Shown in pieces: positions 11,334 to 26,100 of a DNA stretch of 64,000 nucleotides. The stretch is from Ricordea florida (lineage: Eukaryota > Cnidaria > Anthozoa > Corallimorpharia > Ricordeidae). A model generated the notes under the pieces. It was not told the origin of the DNA. It did no database searches and was given only the letters and a program-made list of their open reading frames with translations. The position numbers and the translations under genes are program-made. The stretch's first letter is position 1; each line of letters begins with the position of its first letter. Location: positions 15,544,733-15,608,732 of the forward strand of contig OX453280.1 of assembly GCA_949710005.1 (NCBI GenBank). Direction: 5' to 3'.

Positions 11334-12527
11334 AAATATCTGATTTTCTGCATAGATAATGCCCTGTCCTACTTGTACAAATCTGCTAACTTTTGGAATT
11401 GCAAAGATTATCCAAGCCAAGATATCATAGAACAACTTTTATTTTAGGGGCCCACGCTTTGGTCTGAATCACGCATGCGTACTAACAAATAGTCTGATCT
11501 TGAATTCTGATTGAAATCGAATCGTTACAATCAAAATTTTCATCGCAAAATAAACTTTACAGCACACCACACTAAAACATGTATAGAAAAGATTCGAAAT
11601 GATTCTATAACTTACCCCCCTAAATGACGGTCCTCCTGCCCATACAATCTCTTATAATGTATTTTCACCAAAATCAGTCAGGTCGAGTTTCTTGGCAGCC
11701 AGCTGCAGGTATCGTATCTCAGCTTCTAGAGTAAGTACAAACACGGGATAAAGTGCGTTTTAAAGTTCATTTCAAATGCTACAACATGGTGAAAATGGAA
11801 TATTGATAACTAATTCGTGTAATGAGCACTGATTACATGAACTTTAGTACTCTCTGAGCCGTCTGCTCTAGATTTAGCTGCCTTAAGTCAATATCTTTAC
11901 AGTCAAAACTCAATAAGATCGCAAATTACGAAATATCTGATTTTCTGCATAGATAATGCCCTGTCCTACTTGTACAAATCTGCTAACTTTTGGAATTGCA
12001 AAGATTATCCAAGCCAAGATATCATAGAACAACTTTTATTTTAGGGGCCCACGCTTTGGTCTGAATCACGCATGCGTACTAACAAATAGTCTGATCTTGA
12101 ATTCTTATTGAAATCGAATCGTTACAATCAAAATTTTCATCGCAAAATAAACTTTACTGCACACCACACTAAAACATGTATAGAAAAGATTCGAAATGAT
12201 TCTATAACTTACCCCCCTAAATGACGGTCCTCCTGCCCATACAATCTCTTATAATGTATTTTCACCAAAATCAGTCAGGTCGAGTTTCTTGGCAGCCAGC
12301 TGCAGGTATCGTATCTCAGCTTCTAGAGTAAGTACAAACACGGGATAAAGTGCGTTTCAAAGTTCATTTCAAATGCTACAACATGGTGAAAATGGAATAT
12401 TGATAACTAATTCGTGTAATGAGCACTGATTACATGAACTTTAGTGCTCTCTGAGCCGTCTGCTCTAGATTTAGCTGCCTTAAGTCAATATCTTTACAGT
12501 CAAAACTCAATAAGATCGCAAATTACG
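11334..12527. repeat. Units 20-21, first copy of a local 3-unit duplication
   Basis: Unit 20 has T to A at phase 228 (TTTACAGC). Unit 21 has G to T at 176 (ATTCTTATTG), T to C at 428 (GTTTCAA) and A to G at 516 (TTAGTGCT). The same four changes in the same order reappear in units 23-24, 1791 bp downstream. Confidence 0.85.
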
Positions 12528-12641
12528 AAATATCTGATTTTCTGCATAGATAATGCCCTGTCCTACTTGTACAAATCTGCTAACTTTTGGAATTGCAAAG
12601 ATTATCCAAGCCAAGATATCATAGAACAACTTTTATTTTAG
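12444..12641 (+). other. Open 65-codon frame in every unit; not considered a gene
   Basis: A plus-strand frame from phase 514 through the unit junction to TAG at phase 112-114 is open in every copy. It lacks ATG. A start appears only where a substitution creates GTG (12444, 14235, 15429; A to G at phase 516) or TTG (45276, 54828; A to G at phase 513). Directly upstream is an in-frame TGA, and ATG at phase 504 is in another frame and stops after six codons. Substitutions seen across units within the frame are mostly amino-acid-changing (for example D to H at phase 22, I to L at 580, E to Q at 523, S to T at 577), with few silent ones. That is not the pattern of a conserved protein. It also overlaps the minus-strand kinase-like stretch. 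No family was recognised. Confidence 0.85.
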
Positions 12642-13124
12642 GGGCCCACGCTTTGGTCTGAATCACGCATGCGTACTAACAAATAGTCTGATCTTGAATT
12701 CTGATTGAAATCGAATCGTTACAATCAAAATTTTCATCGCAAAATAAACTTTACTGCACACCACACTAAAACATGTATAGAAAAGATTCGAAATGATTCT
12801 ATAACTTACCCCCCTAAATGACGGTCCTCCTGCCCATACAATCTCTTATAATGTATTTTCACCAAAATCAGTCAGGTCGAGTTTCTTGGCAGCCAGCTGC
12901 AGGTATCGTATCTCAGCTTCTAGAGTAAGTACAAACACGGGATAAAGTGCGTTTTAAAGTTCATTTCAAATGCTACAACATGGTGAAAATGGAATATTGA
13001 TAACTAATTCGTGTAATGAGCACTGATTACATGAACTTTAGTACTCTCTGAGCCGTCTGCTCTAGATTTAGCTGCCTTAAGTCAATATCTTTACAGTCAA
13101 AACTCAATAAGATCGCAAATTACG

Positions 13125-14318
13125 AAATATCTGATTTTCTGCATAGATAATGCCCTGTCCTACTTGTACAAATCTGCTAACTTTTGGAATTGCAAAGATT
13201 ATCCAAGCCAAGATATCATAGAACAACTTTTATTTTAGGGGCCCACGCTTTGGTCTGAATCACGCATGCGTACTAACAAATAGTCTGATCTTGAATTCTG
13301 ATTGAAATCGAATCGTTACAATCAAAATTTTCATCGCAAAATAAACTTTACAGCACACCACACTAAAACATGTATAGAAAAGATTCGAAATGATTCTATA
13401 ACTTACCCCCCTAAATGACGGTCCTCCTGCCCATACAATCTCTTATAATGTATTTTCACCAAAATCAGTCAGGTCGAGTTTCTTGGCAGCCAGCTGCAGG
13501 TATCGTATCTCAGCTTCTAGAGTAAGTACAAACACGGGATAAAGTGCGTTTTAAAGTTCATTTCAAATGCTACAACATGGTGAAAATGGAATATTGATAA
13601 CTAATTCGTGTAATGAGCACTGATTACATGAACTTTAGTACTCTCTGAGCCGTCTGCTCTAGATTTAGCTGCCTTAAGTCAATATCTTTACAGTCAAAAC
13701 TCAATAAGATCGCAAATTACGAAATATCTGATTTTCTGCATAGATAATGCCCTGTCCTACTTGTACAAATCTGCTAACTTTTGGAATTGCAAAGATTATC
13801 CAAGCCAAGATATCATAGAACAACTTTTATTTTAGGGGCCCACGCTTTGGTCTGAATCACGCATGCGTACTAACAAATAGTCTGATCTTGAATTCTTATT
13901 GAAATCGAATCGTTACAATCAAAATTTTCATCGCAAAATAAACTTTACTGCACACCACACTAAAACATGTATAGAAAAGATTCGAAATGATTCTATAACT
14001 TACCCCCCTAAATGACGGTCCTCCTGCCCATACAATCTCTTATAATGTATTTTCACCAAAATCAGTCAGGTCGAGTTTCTTGGCAGCCAGCTGCAGGTAT
14101 CGTATCTCAGCTTCTAGAGTAAGTACAAACACGGGATAAAGTGCGTTTCAAAGTTCATTTCAAATGCTACAACATGGTGAAAATGGAATATTGATAACTA
14201 ATTCGTGTAATGAGCACTGATTACATGAACTTTAGTGCTCTCTGAGCCGTCTGCTCTAGATTTAGCTGCCTTAAGTCAATATCTTTACAGTCAAAACTCA
14301 ATAAGATCGCAAATTACG
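13125..14318. repeat. Units 23-24, second copy of the 3-unit duplication
   Basis: Unit 23 carries 228A and unit 24 carries 176T, 428C and 516G, exactly as units 20-21 do. Units 22 and 25, which follow each copy, are both consensus. Three units were therefore duplicated as a block. Unit 26 retains 516G without 176T or 428C, which looks like a partial or recombined relative of unit 24. Confidence 0.85.
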
Positions 14319-17300
14319 AAATATCTGATTTTCTGCATAGATAATGCCCTGTCCTACTTGTACAAATCTGCTAACTTTTGGAATTGCAAAGATTATCCAA
14401 GCCAAGATATCATAGAACAACTTTTATTTTAGGGGCCCACGCTTTGGTCTGAATCACGCATGCGTACTAACAAATAGTCTGATCTTGAATTCTGATTGAA
14501 ATCGAATCGTTACAATCAAAATTTTCATCGCAAAATAAACTTTACTGCACACCACACTAAAACATGTATAGAAAAGATTCGAAATGATTCTATAACTTAC
14601 CCCCCTAAATGACGGTCCTCCTGCCCATACAATCTCTTATAATGTATTTTCACCAAAATCAGTCAGGTCGAGTTTCTTGGCAGCCAGCTGCAGGTATCGT
14701 ATCTCAGCTTCTAGAGTAAGTACAAACACGGGATAAAGTGCGTTTTAAAGTTCATTTCAAATGCTACAACATGGTGAAAATGGAATATTGATAACTAATT
14801 CGTGTAATGAGCACTGATTACATGAACTTTAGTACTCTCTGAGCCGTCTGCTCTAGATTTAGCTGCCTTAAGTCAATATCTTTACAGTCAAAACTCAATA
14901 AGATCGCAAATTACGAAATATCTGATTTTCTGCATAGATAATGCCCTGTCCTACTTGTACAAATCTGCTAACTTTTGGAATTGCAAAGATTATCCAAGCC
15001 AAGATATCATAGAACAACTTTTATTTTAGGGGCCCACGCTTTGGTCTGAATCACGCATGCGTACTAACAAATAGTCTGATCTTGAATTCTGATTGAAATC
15101 GAATCGTTACAATCAAAATTTTCATCGCAAAATAAACTTTACTGCACACCACACTAAAACATGTATAGAAAAGATTCGAAATGATTCTATAACTTACCCC
15201 CCTAAATGACGGTCCTCCTGCCCATACAATCTCTTATAATGTATTTTCACCAAAATCAGTCAGGTCGAGTTTCTTGGCAGCCAGCTGCAGGTATCGTATC
15301 TCAGCTTCTAGAGTAAGTACAAACACGGGATAAAGTGCGTTTTAAAGTTCATTTCAAATGCTACAACATGGTGAAAATGGAATATTGATAACTAATTCGT
15401 GTAATGAGCACTGATTACATGAACTTTAGTGCTCTCTGAGCCGTCTGCTCTAGATTTAGCTGCCTTAAGTCAATATCTTTACAGTCAAAATTCAATAAGA
15501 TCGCAAATTACGAAATATCTGATTTTCTGCATAGATAATGCCCTGTCCTACTTGTACAAATCTGCTAACTTTTGGAATTGCAAAGATTATCCAAGCCAAG
15601 ATATCATAGAACAACTTTTATTTTAGGGGCCCACGCTTTGGTCTGAATCACGCATGCGTACTAACAAATAGTCTGATCTTGAATTCTGATTGAAATCGAA
15701 TCGTTACAATCAAAATTTTCATCGCAAAATAAACTTTACTGCACACCACACTAAAACATGTATAGAAAAGATACGAAATGATTCTATAACTTACCCCCCT
15801 AAATGACGGTCCTCCTGCCCATACAATCTCTTATAATGTATTTTCACCAAAATCAGTCAGGTCGAGTTTCTTGGCAGCCAGCTGCAGGTATCGTATCTCA
15901 GCTTCTAGAGTAAGTACAAACACGGGATAAAGTGCGTTTTAAAGTTCATTTCAAATGCTACAACATGGTGAAAATGGAATATTGATAACTAATTCGTGTA
16001 ATGAGCACTGATTACATGAACTTTAGTACTCTCTGAGCCGTCTGCTCTAGATTTAGCTGCCTTAAGTCAATATCTTTACAGTCAAAACTCAATAAGATCG
16101 CAAATTACGAAATATCTGATTTTCTGCATAGATAATGCCCTGTCCTACTTGTACAAATCTGCTAACTTTTGGAATTGCAAAGATTATCCAAGCCAAGATA
16201 TCATAGAACAACTTTTATTTTAGGGGCCCACGCTTTGGTCTGAATCACGCATGCGTACTAACAAATAGTCTGATCTTGAATTCTGATTGAAATCGAATCG
16301 TTACAATCAAAATTTTCATCGCAAAATAAACTTTACTGCACACCACACTAAAACATGTATAGCAAAGATTCGAAATGATTCTATAACTTACCCCCCTAAA
16401 TGACGGTCCTCCTGCCCATACAATCTCTTATAATGTATTTTCACCAAAATCAGTCAGGTCGAGTTTCTTGGCAGCCAGCTGCAGGTATCGTATCTCAGCT
16501 TCTAGAGTAAGTACAAACACGGGATAAAGTGCGTTTTAAAGTTCATTTCAAATGCTACAACATGGTGAAAATGGAATATTGATAACTAATTCGTGTAATG
16601 AGCACTGATTACATGAACTTTAGTACTCTCTGAGCCGTCTGCTCTAGATTTAGCTGCCTTAAGTCAATATCTTTACAGTCAAAACTCAATAAGATCGCAA
16701 ATTACGAAATATCTGATTTTCTGCATAGATAATGCCCTGTCCTACTTGTACAAATCTGCTAACTTTTGGAATTGCAAAGATTATCCAAGCCAAGATATCA
16801 TAGAACAACTTTTATTTTAGGGGCCCACGCTTTGGTCTGAATCACGCATGCGTACTAACAAATAGTCTGATCTTGAATTCTGATTGAAATCGAATCGTTA
16901 CAATCAAAATTTTCATCGCAAAATAAACTTTACTGCACACCACACTAAAACATGTATAGCAAAGATTCGAAATGATTCTATAACTTACCCCCCTAAATGA
17001 CGGTCCTCCTGCCCATACAATCTCTTATAATGTATTTTCACCAAAATCAGTCAGGTCGAGTTTCTTGGCAGCCAGCTGCAGGTATCGTATCTCAGCTTCT
17101 AGAGTAAGTACAAACACGGGATAAAGTGCGTTTTAAAGTTCATTTCAAATGCTACAACATGGTGAAAATGGAATATTGATAACTAATTCGTGTAATGAGC
17201 ACTGATTACATGAACTTTAGTACTCTCTGAGCCGTCTGCTCTAGATTTAGCTGCCTTAAGTCAATATCTTTACAGTCAAAACTCAATAAGATCGCAAATT

Positions 17301-20169
17301 ACGAAATATCTGATTTTCTGCATAGATAATGCCCTGTCCTACTTGTACAAATCTGCTAACTTTTGGAATTGCAAAGATTATCCAAGCCAAGATATCATAG
17401 AACAACTTTTATTTTAGGGGCCCACGCTTTGGTCTGAATCACGCATGCGTACTAACAAATAGTCTGATCTTGAATTCTGATTGAAATCGAATCGTTACAA
17501 TCAAAATTTTCATCGCAAAATAAACTTTACAGCACACCACACTAAAACATGTATAGAAAAGATTCGAAATGATTCTATAACTTACCCCCCTAAATGACGG
17601 TCCTCCTGCCCATACAATCTCTTATAATGTATTTTCACCAAAATCAGTCAGGTCGAGTTTCTTGGCAGCCAGCTGCAGGTATCGTATCTCAGCTTCTAGA
17701 GTAAGTACAAACACGGGATAAAGTGCGTTTTAAAGTTCATTTCAAATGCTACAACATGGTGAAAATGGAATATTGATAACTAATTCGTGTAATGAGCACT
17801 GATTACATGAACTTTAGTACTCTCTGAGCCGTCTGCTCTAGATTTAGCTGCCTTAAGTCAATATCTTTACAGTCAAAACTCAATAAGATCGCAAATTACG
17901 AAATATCTGATTTTCTGCATAGATAATGCCCTGTCCTACTTGTACAAATCTGCTAACTTTTGGAATTGCAAAGATTATCCAAGCCAAGATATCATAGAAC
18001 AACTTTTATTTTAGGGGCCCACGCTTTGGTCTGAATCACGCATGCGTACTAACAAATAGTCTGATCTTGAATTCTGATTGAAATCGAATCGTTACAATCA
18101 AAATTTTCATCGCAAAATAAACTTTACTGCACACCACACTAAAACATGTATAGAAAAGATTCGAAATGATTCTATAACTTACCCCCCTAAATGACGGTCC
18201 TCCTGCCCATACAATCTCTTATAATGTATTTTCACCAAAATCAGTCAGGTCGAGTTTCTTGGCAGCCAGCTGCAGGTATCGTATCTCAGCTTCTAGAGTA
18301 AGTACAAACACGGGATAAAGTGCGTTTAAAAGTTCATTTCAAATGCTACAACATGGTGAAAATGGAATATTGATAACTAATTCGTGTAATGAGCACTGAT
18401 TACATGAACTTTAGTACTCTCTGAGCCGTCTGCTCTAGATTTAGCTGCCTTAAGTCAATATCTTTACAGTCAAAACTCAATAAGATCGCAAATTACGAAA
18501 TATCTGATTTTCTGCATAGATAATGCCCTGTCCTACTTGTACAAATCTGCTAACTTTTGGAATTGCAAAGATTATCCAAGCCAAGATATCATAGAACAAC
18601 TTTTATTTTAGGGGCCCACGCTTTGGTCTGAATCACGCATGCGTACTAACAAATAGTCTGATCTTGAATTCTGATTGAAATCGAATCGTTACAATCAAAA
18701 TTTTCATCGCAAAATAAACTTTACTGCACACCACACTAAAACATGTATAGAAAAGATTCGAAATGATTCTATAACTTACCCCCCTAAATGACGGTCCTCC
18801 TGCCCATACAATCTCTTATAATGTATTTTCACCAAAATCAGTCAGGTCGAGTTTCTTGGCAGCCAGCTGCAGGTATCGTATCTCAGCTTCTAGAGTAAGT
18901 ACAAACACGGGATAAAGTGCGTTTTAAAGTTCATTTCAAATGCTACAACATGGTGAAAATGGAATATTGATAACTAATTCGTGTAATGAGCACTGATTAC
19001 ATGAACTTTAGTACTCTCTGAGCCGTCTGCTCTAGATTTAGCTGCCTTAAGTCAATATCTTTACAGTCAAAACACAATAAGATCGCAAATTACGAAATAT
19101 CTGATTTTCTTCATAGATAATGCCCTGTCCTACTTGTACAAATCTGCTAACTTTTGGAATTGCAAAGATTATCCAAGCCAAGATATCATAGAACAACTTT
19201 TATTTTAGGGGCCCACGCTTTGGTCTGAATCACGCATGCGTACTAACAAATAGTCTGATCTTGAATTCTGATTGAAATCGAATCGTTACAATCAAAATTT
19301 TCATCGCAAAATAAACTTTACTGCACACCACACTAAAACATGTATAGAAAAGATTCGAAATGATTCTATAACTTACCCCCCTAAATGACGGTCCTCCTGC
19401 CCATACAATCTCTTATAATGTATTTTCACCAAAATCAGTCAGGTCGAGTTTCTTGGCAGCCAGCTGCAGGTATCGTATCTCAGCTTCTAGAGTAAGTACA
19501 AACACGGGATAAAGTGCGTTTTAAAGTTCATTTCAAATGCTACAACATGGTGAAAATGGAATATTGATAACTAATTCGTGTAATGAGCACTGATTACATG
19601 AACCTTAGTACTCTCTGAGCCGTCTGCTCTAGATTTAGCTGCCTTAAGTCAATATCTTTACAGTCAAAACTCAATAAGATCGCAAATTACGAAATATCTG
19701 ATTTTCTGCATAGATAATGCCCTGTCCTACTTGTACAAATCTGCTAACTTTTGGAATTGCAAAGATTATCCAAGCCAAGATATCATAGAACAACTTTTAT
19801 TTTAGGGGCCCACGCTTTGGTCTGAATCACGCATGCGTACTAACAAATAGTCTGATCTTGAATTCTGATTGAAATCGAATCGTTACAATCAAAATTTTCA
19901 TCGCAAAATAAACTTTACTGCACACCACACTAAAACATGTATAGAAAAGATTCGAAATGATTCTATAACTTACCCCCCTAAATGACGGTCCTCCTGCCCA
20001 TACAATCTCTTATAATGTATTTTCACCAAAATCAGTCAGGTCGAGTTTCTTGGCAGCCAGCTGCAGGTATCGTATCTCAGCTTCTAGAGTAAGTACAAAC
20101 ACGGGATAAAGTGCGTTTTAAAGTTCATTTCAAATGCTACAACATGGTGAAAATGGAATATTGATAACT

Positions 20170-23100
20170 AATTCGTGTAATGAGCACTGATTACATGAAC
20201 TTTAGTACTCTCTGAGCCGTCTGCTCTAGATTTAGCTGCCTTAAGTCAATATCTTTACAGTCAAAACTCAATAAGATCGCAAATTACGAAATATCTGATT
20301 TTCTGCATAGATAATGCCCTGTCCTACTTGTACAAATCTGCTAACTTTTGGAATTGCAAAGATTATCCAAGCCAAGATATCATAGAACAACTTTTATTTT
20401 AGGGGCCCACGCTTTGGTCTGAATCACGCATGCGTACTAACAAATAGTCTGATCTTGAATTCTGATTGAAATCGAATCGTTACAATCAAAATTTTCATCG
20501 CAAAATAAACTTTACTGCACACCACACTAAAACATGTATAGAAAAGATTCGAAATGATTCTATAACTTACCCCCCTAAATGACGGTCCTCCTGCCCATAC
20601 AATCTCTTATAATGTATTTTCACCAAAATCAGTCAGGTCGAGTTTCTTGGCAGCCAGCTGCAGGTATCGTATCTCAGCTTCTAGAGTAAGTACAAACACG
20701 GGATAAAGTGCGTTTTAAAGTTCATTTCAAATGCTACAACATGGTGAAAATGGAATATTGATAACAAATTCGTGTAATGAGCACTGATTACATGAACTTT
20801 AGTACTCTCTGAGCCGTCTGCTCTAGATTTAGCTGCCTTAAGTCAATATCTTTACAGTCAAAACTCAATAAGATCGCAAATTACGAAATATCTGATTTTC
20901 TGCATAGATAATGCCCTGTCCTACTTGTACAAATCTGCTAACTTTTGGAATTGCAAAGATTATCCAAGCCAAGATATCATAGAACAACTTTTATTTTAGG
21001 GGCCCACGCTTTGGTCTGAATCACGCATGCGTACTAACAAATAGTCTGATCTTGAATTCTGATTGAAATCGAATCGTTACAATCAAAATTTTCATCGCAA
21101 AATAAACTTTACTGCACACCACACTAAAACATGTATAGAAAAGATTCGAAATGATTCTATAACTTACCCCCCTAAATGACGGTCCTCCTGCCCATACAAT
21201 CTCTTATAATGTATTTTCACCAAAATCAGTCAGGTCGAGTTTCTTGGCAGCCAGCTGCAGGTATCGTATCTCAGCTTCTAGAGTAAGTGCAAACACGGGA
21301 TAAAGTGCGTTTTAAAGTTCATTTCAAATGCTACAACATGGTGAAAATGGAATATTGATAACTAATTCGTGTAATGAGCACTGATTACATGAACTTTAGT
21401 ACTCTCTGAGCCGTCTGCTCTAGATTTAGCTGCCTTAAGTCAATATCTTTACAGTCAAAACTCAATAAGATCGCAAATTACGAAATATCTGATTTTCTGC
21501 ATAGATAATGCCCTGTCCTACTTGTACAAATCTGCTAACTTTTGGAATTGCAAAGATTATCCAAGCCAAGATATCATAGAACAACTTTTATTTTAGGGGC
21601 CCACGCTTTGGTCTGAATCACGCATGCGTACTAACAAATAGTCTGATCTTGAATTCTGATTGAAATCGAATCGTTACAATCAAAATTTTCATCGCAAAAT
21701 AATTTTTACTGCACACCACACTAAAACATGTATAGAAAAGATTCGAAATGATTCTATAACTTACCCCCCTAAATGACGGTCCTCCTGCCCATACAATCTC
21801 TTATAATGTATTTTCACCAAAATCAGTCAGGTCGAGTTTCTTGGCAGCCAGCTGCAGGTATCGTATCTCAGCTTCTAGAGTAAGTACAAACACGGGATAA
21901 AGTGCGTTTTAAAGTTCATTTCAAATGCTACAACATGGTGAAAATGGAATATTGATAACTAATTCGTGTAATGAGCACTGATTACATGAACTTTAGTACT
22001 CTCTCAGCCGTCTGCTCTAGATTTAGCTGCCTTAAGTCAATATCTTTACAGTCAAAACTCAATAAGATCGCAAATTACGAAATATCTGATTTTCTGCATA
22101 GATAATGCCCTGTCCTACTTGTACAAATCTGCTAACTTTTGGAATTGCAAAGATTATCCAAGCCAAGATATCATAGAACAACTTTTATTTTAGGGGCCCA
22201 CGCTTTGGTCTGAATCACGCATGCGTACTAACAAATAGTCTGATCTTGAATTCTGATTGAAATCGAATCGTTACAATCAAAATTTTCATCGCAAAATAAA
22301 CTTTACTGCACACCACACTAAAACATGTATAGAAAAGATTCGAAATGATTCTATAACTTACCCCCCTAAATGACGGTCCTCCTGCCCATACAATCTCTTA
22401 TAATGTATTTTCACCAAAATCAGTCAGGTCGAGTTTCTTGGCAGCCAGCTGCAGGTATCGTATCTCAGCTTCTAGAGTAAGTACAAACACGGGATAAAGT
22501 GCGTTTTAAAGTTCATTTCAAATGCTACAACATGGTGAAAATGGAATATTGATAACTAATTCGTGTAATGAGCACTGATTACATGAACTTTAGTACTCTC
22601 TGAGCCGTCTGCTCTAGATTTAGCTGCCTTAAGTCAATATCTTTACAGTCAAAACTCAATAAGATCGCAAATTACGAAATATCTGATTTTCTGCATAGAT
22701 AATGCCCTGTCCTACTTGTACAAATCTGCTAACTTTTGGAATTGCAAAGATTATCCAAGCCAAGATATCATAGAACAACTTTTATTTTAGGGGCCCACGC
22801 TTTGGTCTGAATCACGCATGCGTACTAACAAATAGTCTGATCTTGAATTCTGATTGAAATCGAATCGTTACAATCAAAATTTTCATCGCAAAATAAACTT
22901 TACTGCACACCACACTAAAACATGTATAGAAAAGATTCGAAATGATTCTATAACTTACCCCCCTAAATGACGGTCCTCCTGCCCATACAATCTCTTATAA
23001 TGTATTTTCACCAAAATCAGTCAGGTCGAGTTTCTTGGCAGCCAGCTGCAGGTATCGTATCTCAGCTTCTAGAGTAAGTACAAACACGGGATAAAGTGCG

Positions 23101-26100
23101 TTTTAAAGTTCATTTCAAATGCTACAACATGGTGAAAATGGAATATTGATAACAAATTCGTGTAATGAGCACTGATTACATGAACTTTAGTACTCTCTGA
23201 GCCGTCTGCTCTAGATTTAGCTGCCTTAAGTCAATATCTTTACAGTCAAAACTCAATAAGATCGCAAATTACGAAATATCTGATTTTCTGCATAGATAAT
23301 GCCCTGTCCTACTTGTACAAATCTGCTAACTTTTGGAATTGCAAAGATTATCCAAGCCAAGATATCATAGAACAACTTTTATTTTAGGGGCCCACGCTTT
23401 GGTCTGAATCACGCATGCGTACTAACAAATAGTCTGATCTTGAATTCTGATTGAAATCGAATCGTTACAATCAAAATTTTCATCGCAAAATAAACTTTAC
23501 TGCACACCACACTAAAACATGTATAGAAAAGATTCGAAATGATTCTATAACTTACCCCCCTAAATGACGGTCCTCCTGCCCATACAATCTCTTATAATGT
23601 ATTTTCACCAAAATCAGTCAAGTCGAGTTTCTTGGCAGCCAGCTGCAGGTATCGTATCTCAGCTTCTAGAGTAAGTACAAACACGGGATAAAGTGCGTTT
23701 TAAAGTTCATTTCAAATGCTACAACATGGTGAAAATGGAATATTGATAACTAATTCGTGTAATGAGCACTGATTACATGAACTTTAGTACTCTCTGAGCC
23801 GTCTGCTCTAGATTTAGCTGCCTTAAGTCAATATCTTTACAGTCAAAACTCAATAAGATCGCAAATTACGAAATATCTGATTTTCTGCATAGATAATGCC
23901 CTGTCCTACTTGTACAAATCTGCTAACTTTTGGAATTGCAAAGATTATCCAAGCCAAGATATCATAGAACAACTTTTATTTTAGGGGCCCACGCTTTGGT
24001 CTGAATCACGCATGCGTACTAACAAATAGTCTGATCTTGAATTCTGATTGAAATCGAATCGTTACAATCAAAATTTTCATCGCAAAATAAACTTTACTGC
24101 ACACCACACTAAAACATGTATAGAAAAGATTCGAAATGATTCTATAACTTACCCCCCTAAATGACGGTCCTCCTGCCCATACAATCTCTTATAATGTATT
24201 TTCACCAAAATCAGTCAGGTCGAGTTTCTTGGCAGCCAGCTGCAGGTATCGTATCTCAGCTTCTAGAGTAAGTACAAACACGGGATAAAGTGCGTTTTAA
24301 AAATCATTTCAAATGCTACAACATGGTGGAAATGGAATATTGATAACTAATTCGTGTAATGAGCACTGATTACATGAACTTTAGTACTCTCTCAGCCGTC
24401 TGCTCTAGATTTAGCTGCCTTAAGTCAATATCTTTACAGTCAAAACTCAATAAGATCGCAAATTACGAAATATCTGATTTTCTGCATAGATAATGCCCTG
24501 TCCTACTTGTACAAATCTGCTAACTTTTGGAATTGCAAAGATTATCCAAGCCAAGATATCATAGAACAACTTTTATTTTAGGGGCCCACGCTTTGGTCTG
24601 AATCACGCATGCGTACTAACAAATAGTCTGATCTTGAATTCTGATTGAAATCGAATCGTTACAATCAAAATTTTCATCGCAAAATAATTTTTACTGCACA
24701 CCACACTAAAACATGTATAGAAAAGATTCGAAATGATTCTATAACTTACCCCCCTAAATGACGGTCCTCCTGCCCATACAATCTCTTATAATGTATTTTC
24801 ACCAAAATCAGTCAGGTCGAGTTTCTTGGCAGCCAGCTGCAGGTATCGTATCTCAGCTTCTAGAGTAAGTACAAACACGGGATAAAGTGCGTTTTAAAGT
24901 TCATTTCAAATGCTACAACATGGTGAAAATGGAATATTGATAACTAATTCGTGTAATGAGCACTGATTACATGAACTTTAGTACTCTCTGAGCCGTCTGC
25001 TCTAGATTTAGCTGCCTTAAGTCAATATCTTTACAGTCAAAACTCAATAAGATCGCAAATTACGAAATATCTGATTTTCTGCATAGATAATGCCCTGTCC
25101 TACTTGTACAAATCTGCTAACTTTTGGAATTGCAAAGATTATCCAAGCCAAGATATCATAGAACAACTTTTATTTTAGGGGCCCACGCTTTGGTCTGAAT
25201 CACGCATGCGTACTAACAAATAGTCTGATCTTGAATTCTGATTGAAATCGAATCGTTACAATCAAAATTTTCATCGCAAAATAATTTTTACTGCACACCA
25301 CACTAAAACATGTATAGAAAAGATTCGAAATGATTCTATAACTTACCCCCCTAAATGACGGTCCTCCTGCCCATACAATCTCTTATAATGTATTTTCACC
25401 AAAATCAGTCAGGTCGAGTTTCTTGGCAGCCAGCTGCAGGTATCGTATCTCAGCTTCTAGAGTAAGTACAAACACGGGATAAAGTGCGTTTTAAAGTTCA
25501 TTTCAAATGCTACAACATGGTGAAAATGGAATATTGATAACTAATTCGTGTAATGAGCACTGATTACATGAACTTTAGTACTCTCTCAGCCGTCTGCTCT
25601 AGATTTAGCTGCCTTAAGTCAATATCTTTACAGTCAAAACTCAATAAGATCGCAAATTACGAAATATCTGATTTTCTGCATAGATAATGCCCTGTCCTAC
25701 TTGTACAAATCTGCTAACTTTTGGAATTGCAAAGATTATCCAAGCCAAGATATCATAGAACAACTTTTATTTTAGGGGCCCACGCTTTGGTCTGAATCAC
25801 GCATGCGTACTAACAAATAGTCTGATCTTGAATTCTGATTGAAATCGAATCGTTACAATCAAAATTTTCATCGCAAAATAAACTTTACTGCACACCACAC
25901 TAAAACATGTATAGAAAAGATTCGAAATGATTCTATAACTTACCCCCCTAAATGACGGTCCTCCTGCCCATACAATCTCTTATAATGTATTTTCACCAAA
26001 ATCAGTCAGGTCGAGTTTCTTGGCAGCCAGCTGCAGGTATCGTATCTCAGCTTCTAGAGTAAGTACAAACACGGGATAAAGTGCGTTTTAAAGTTCATTT

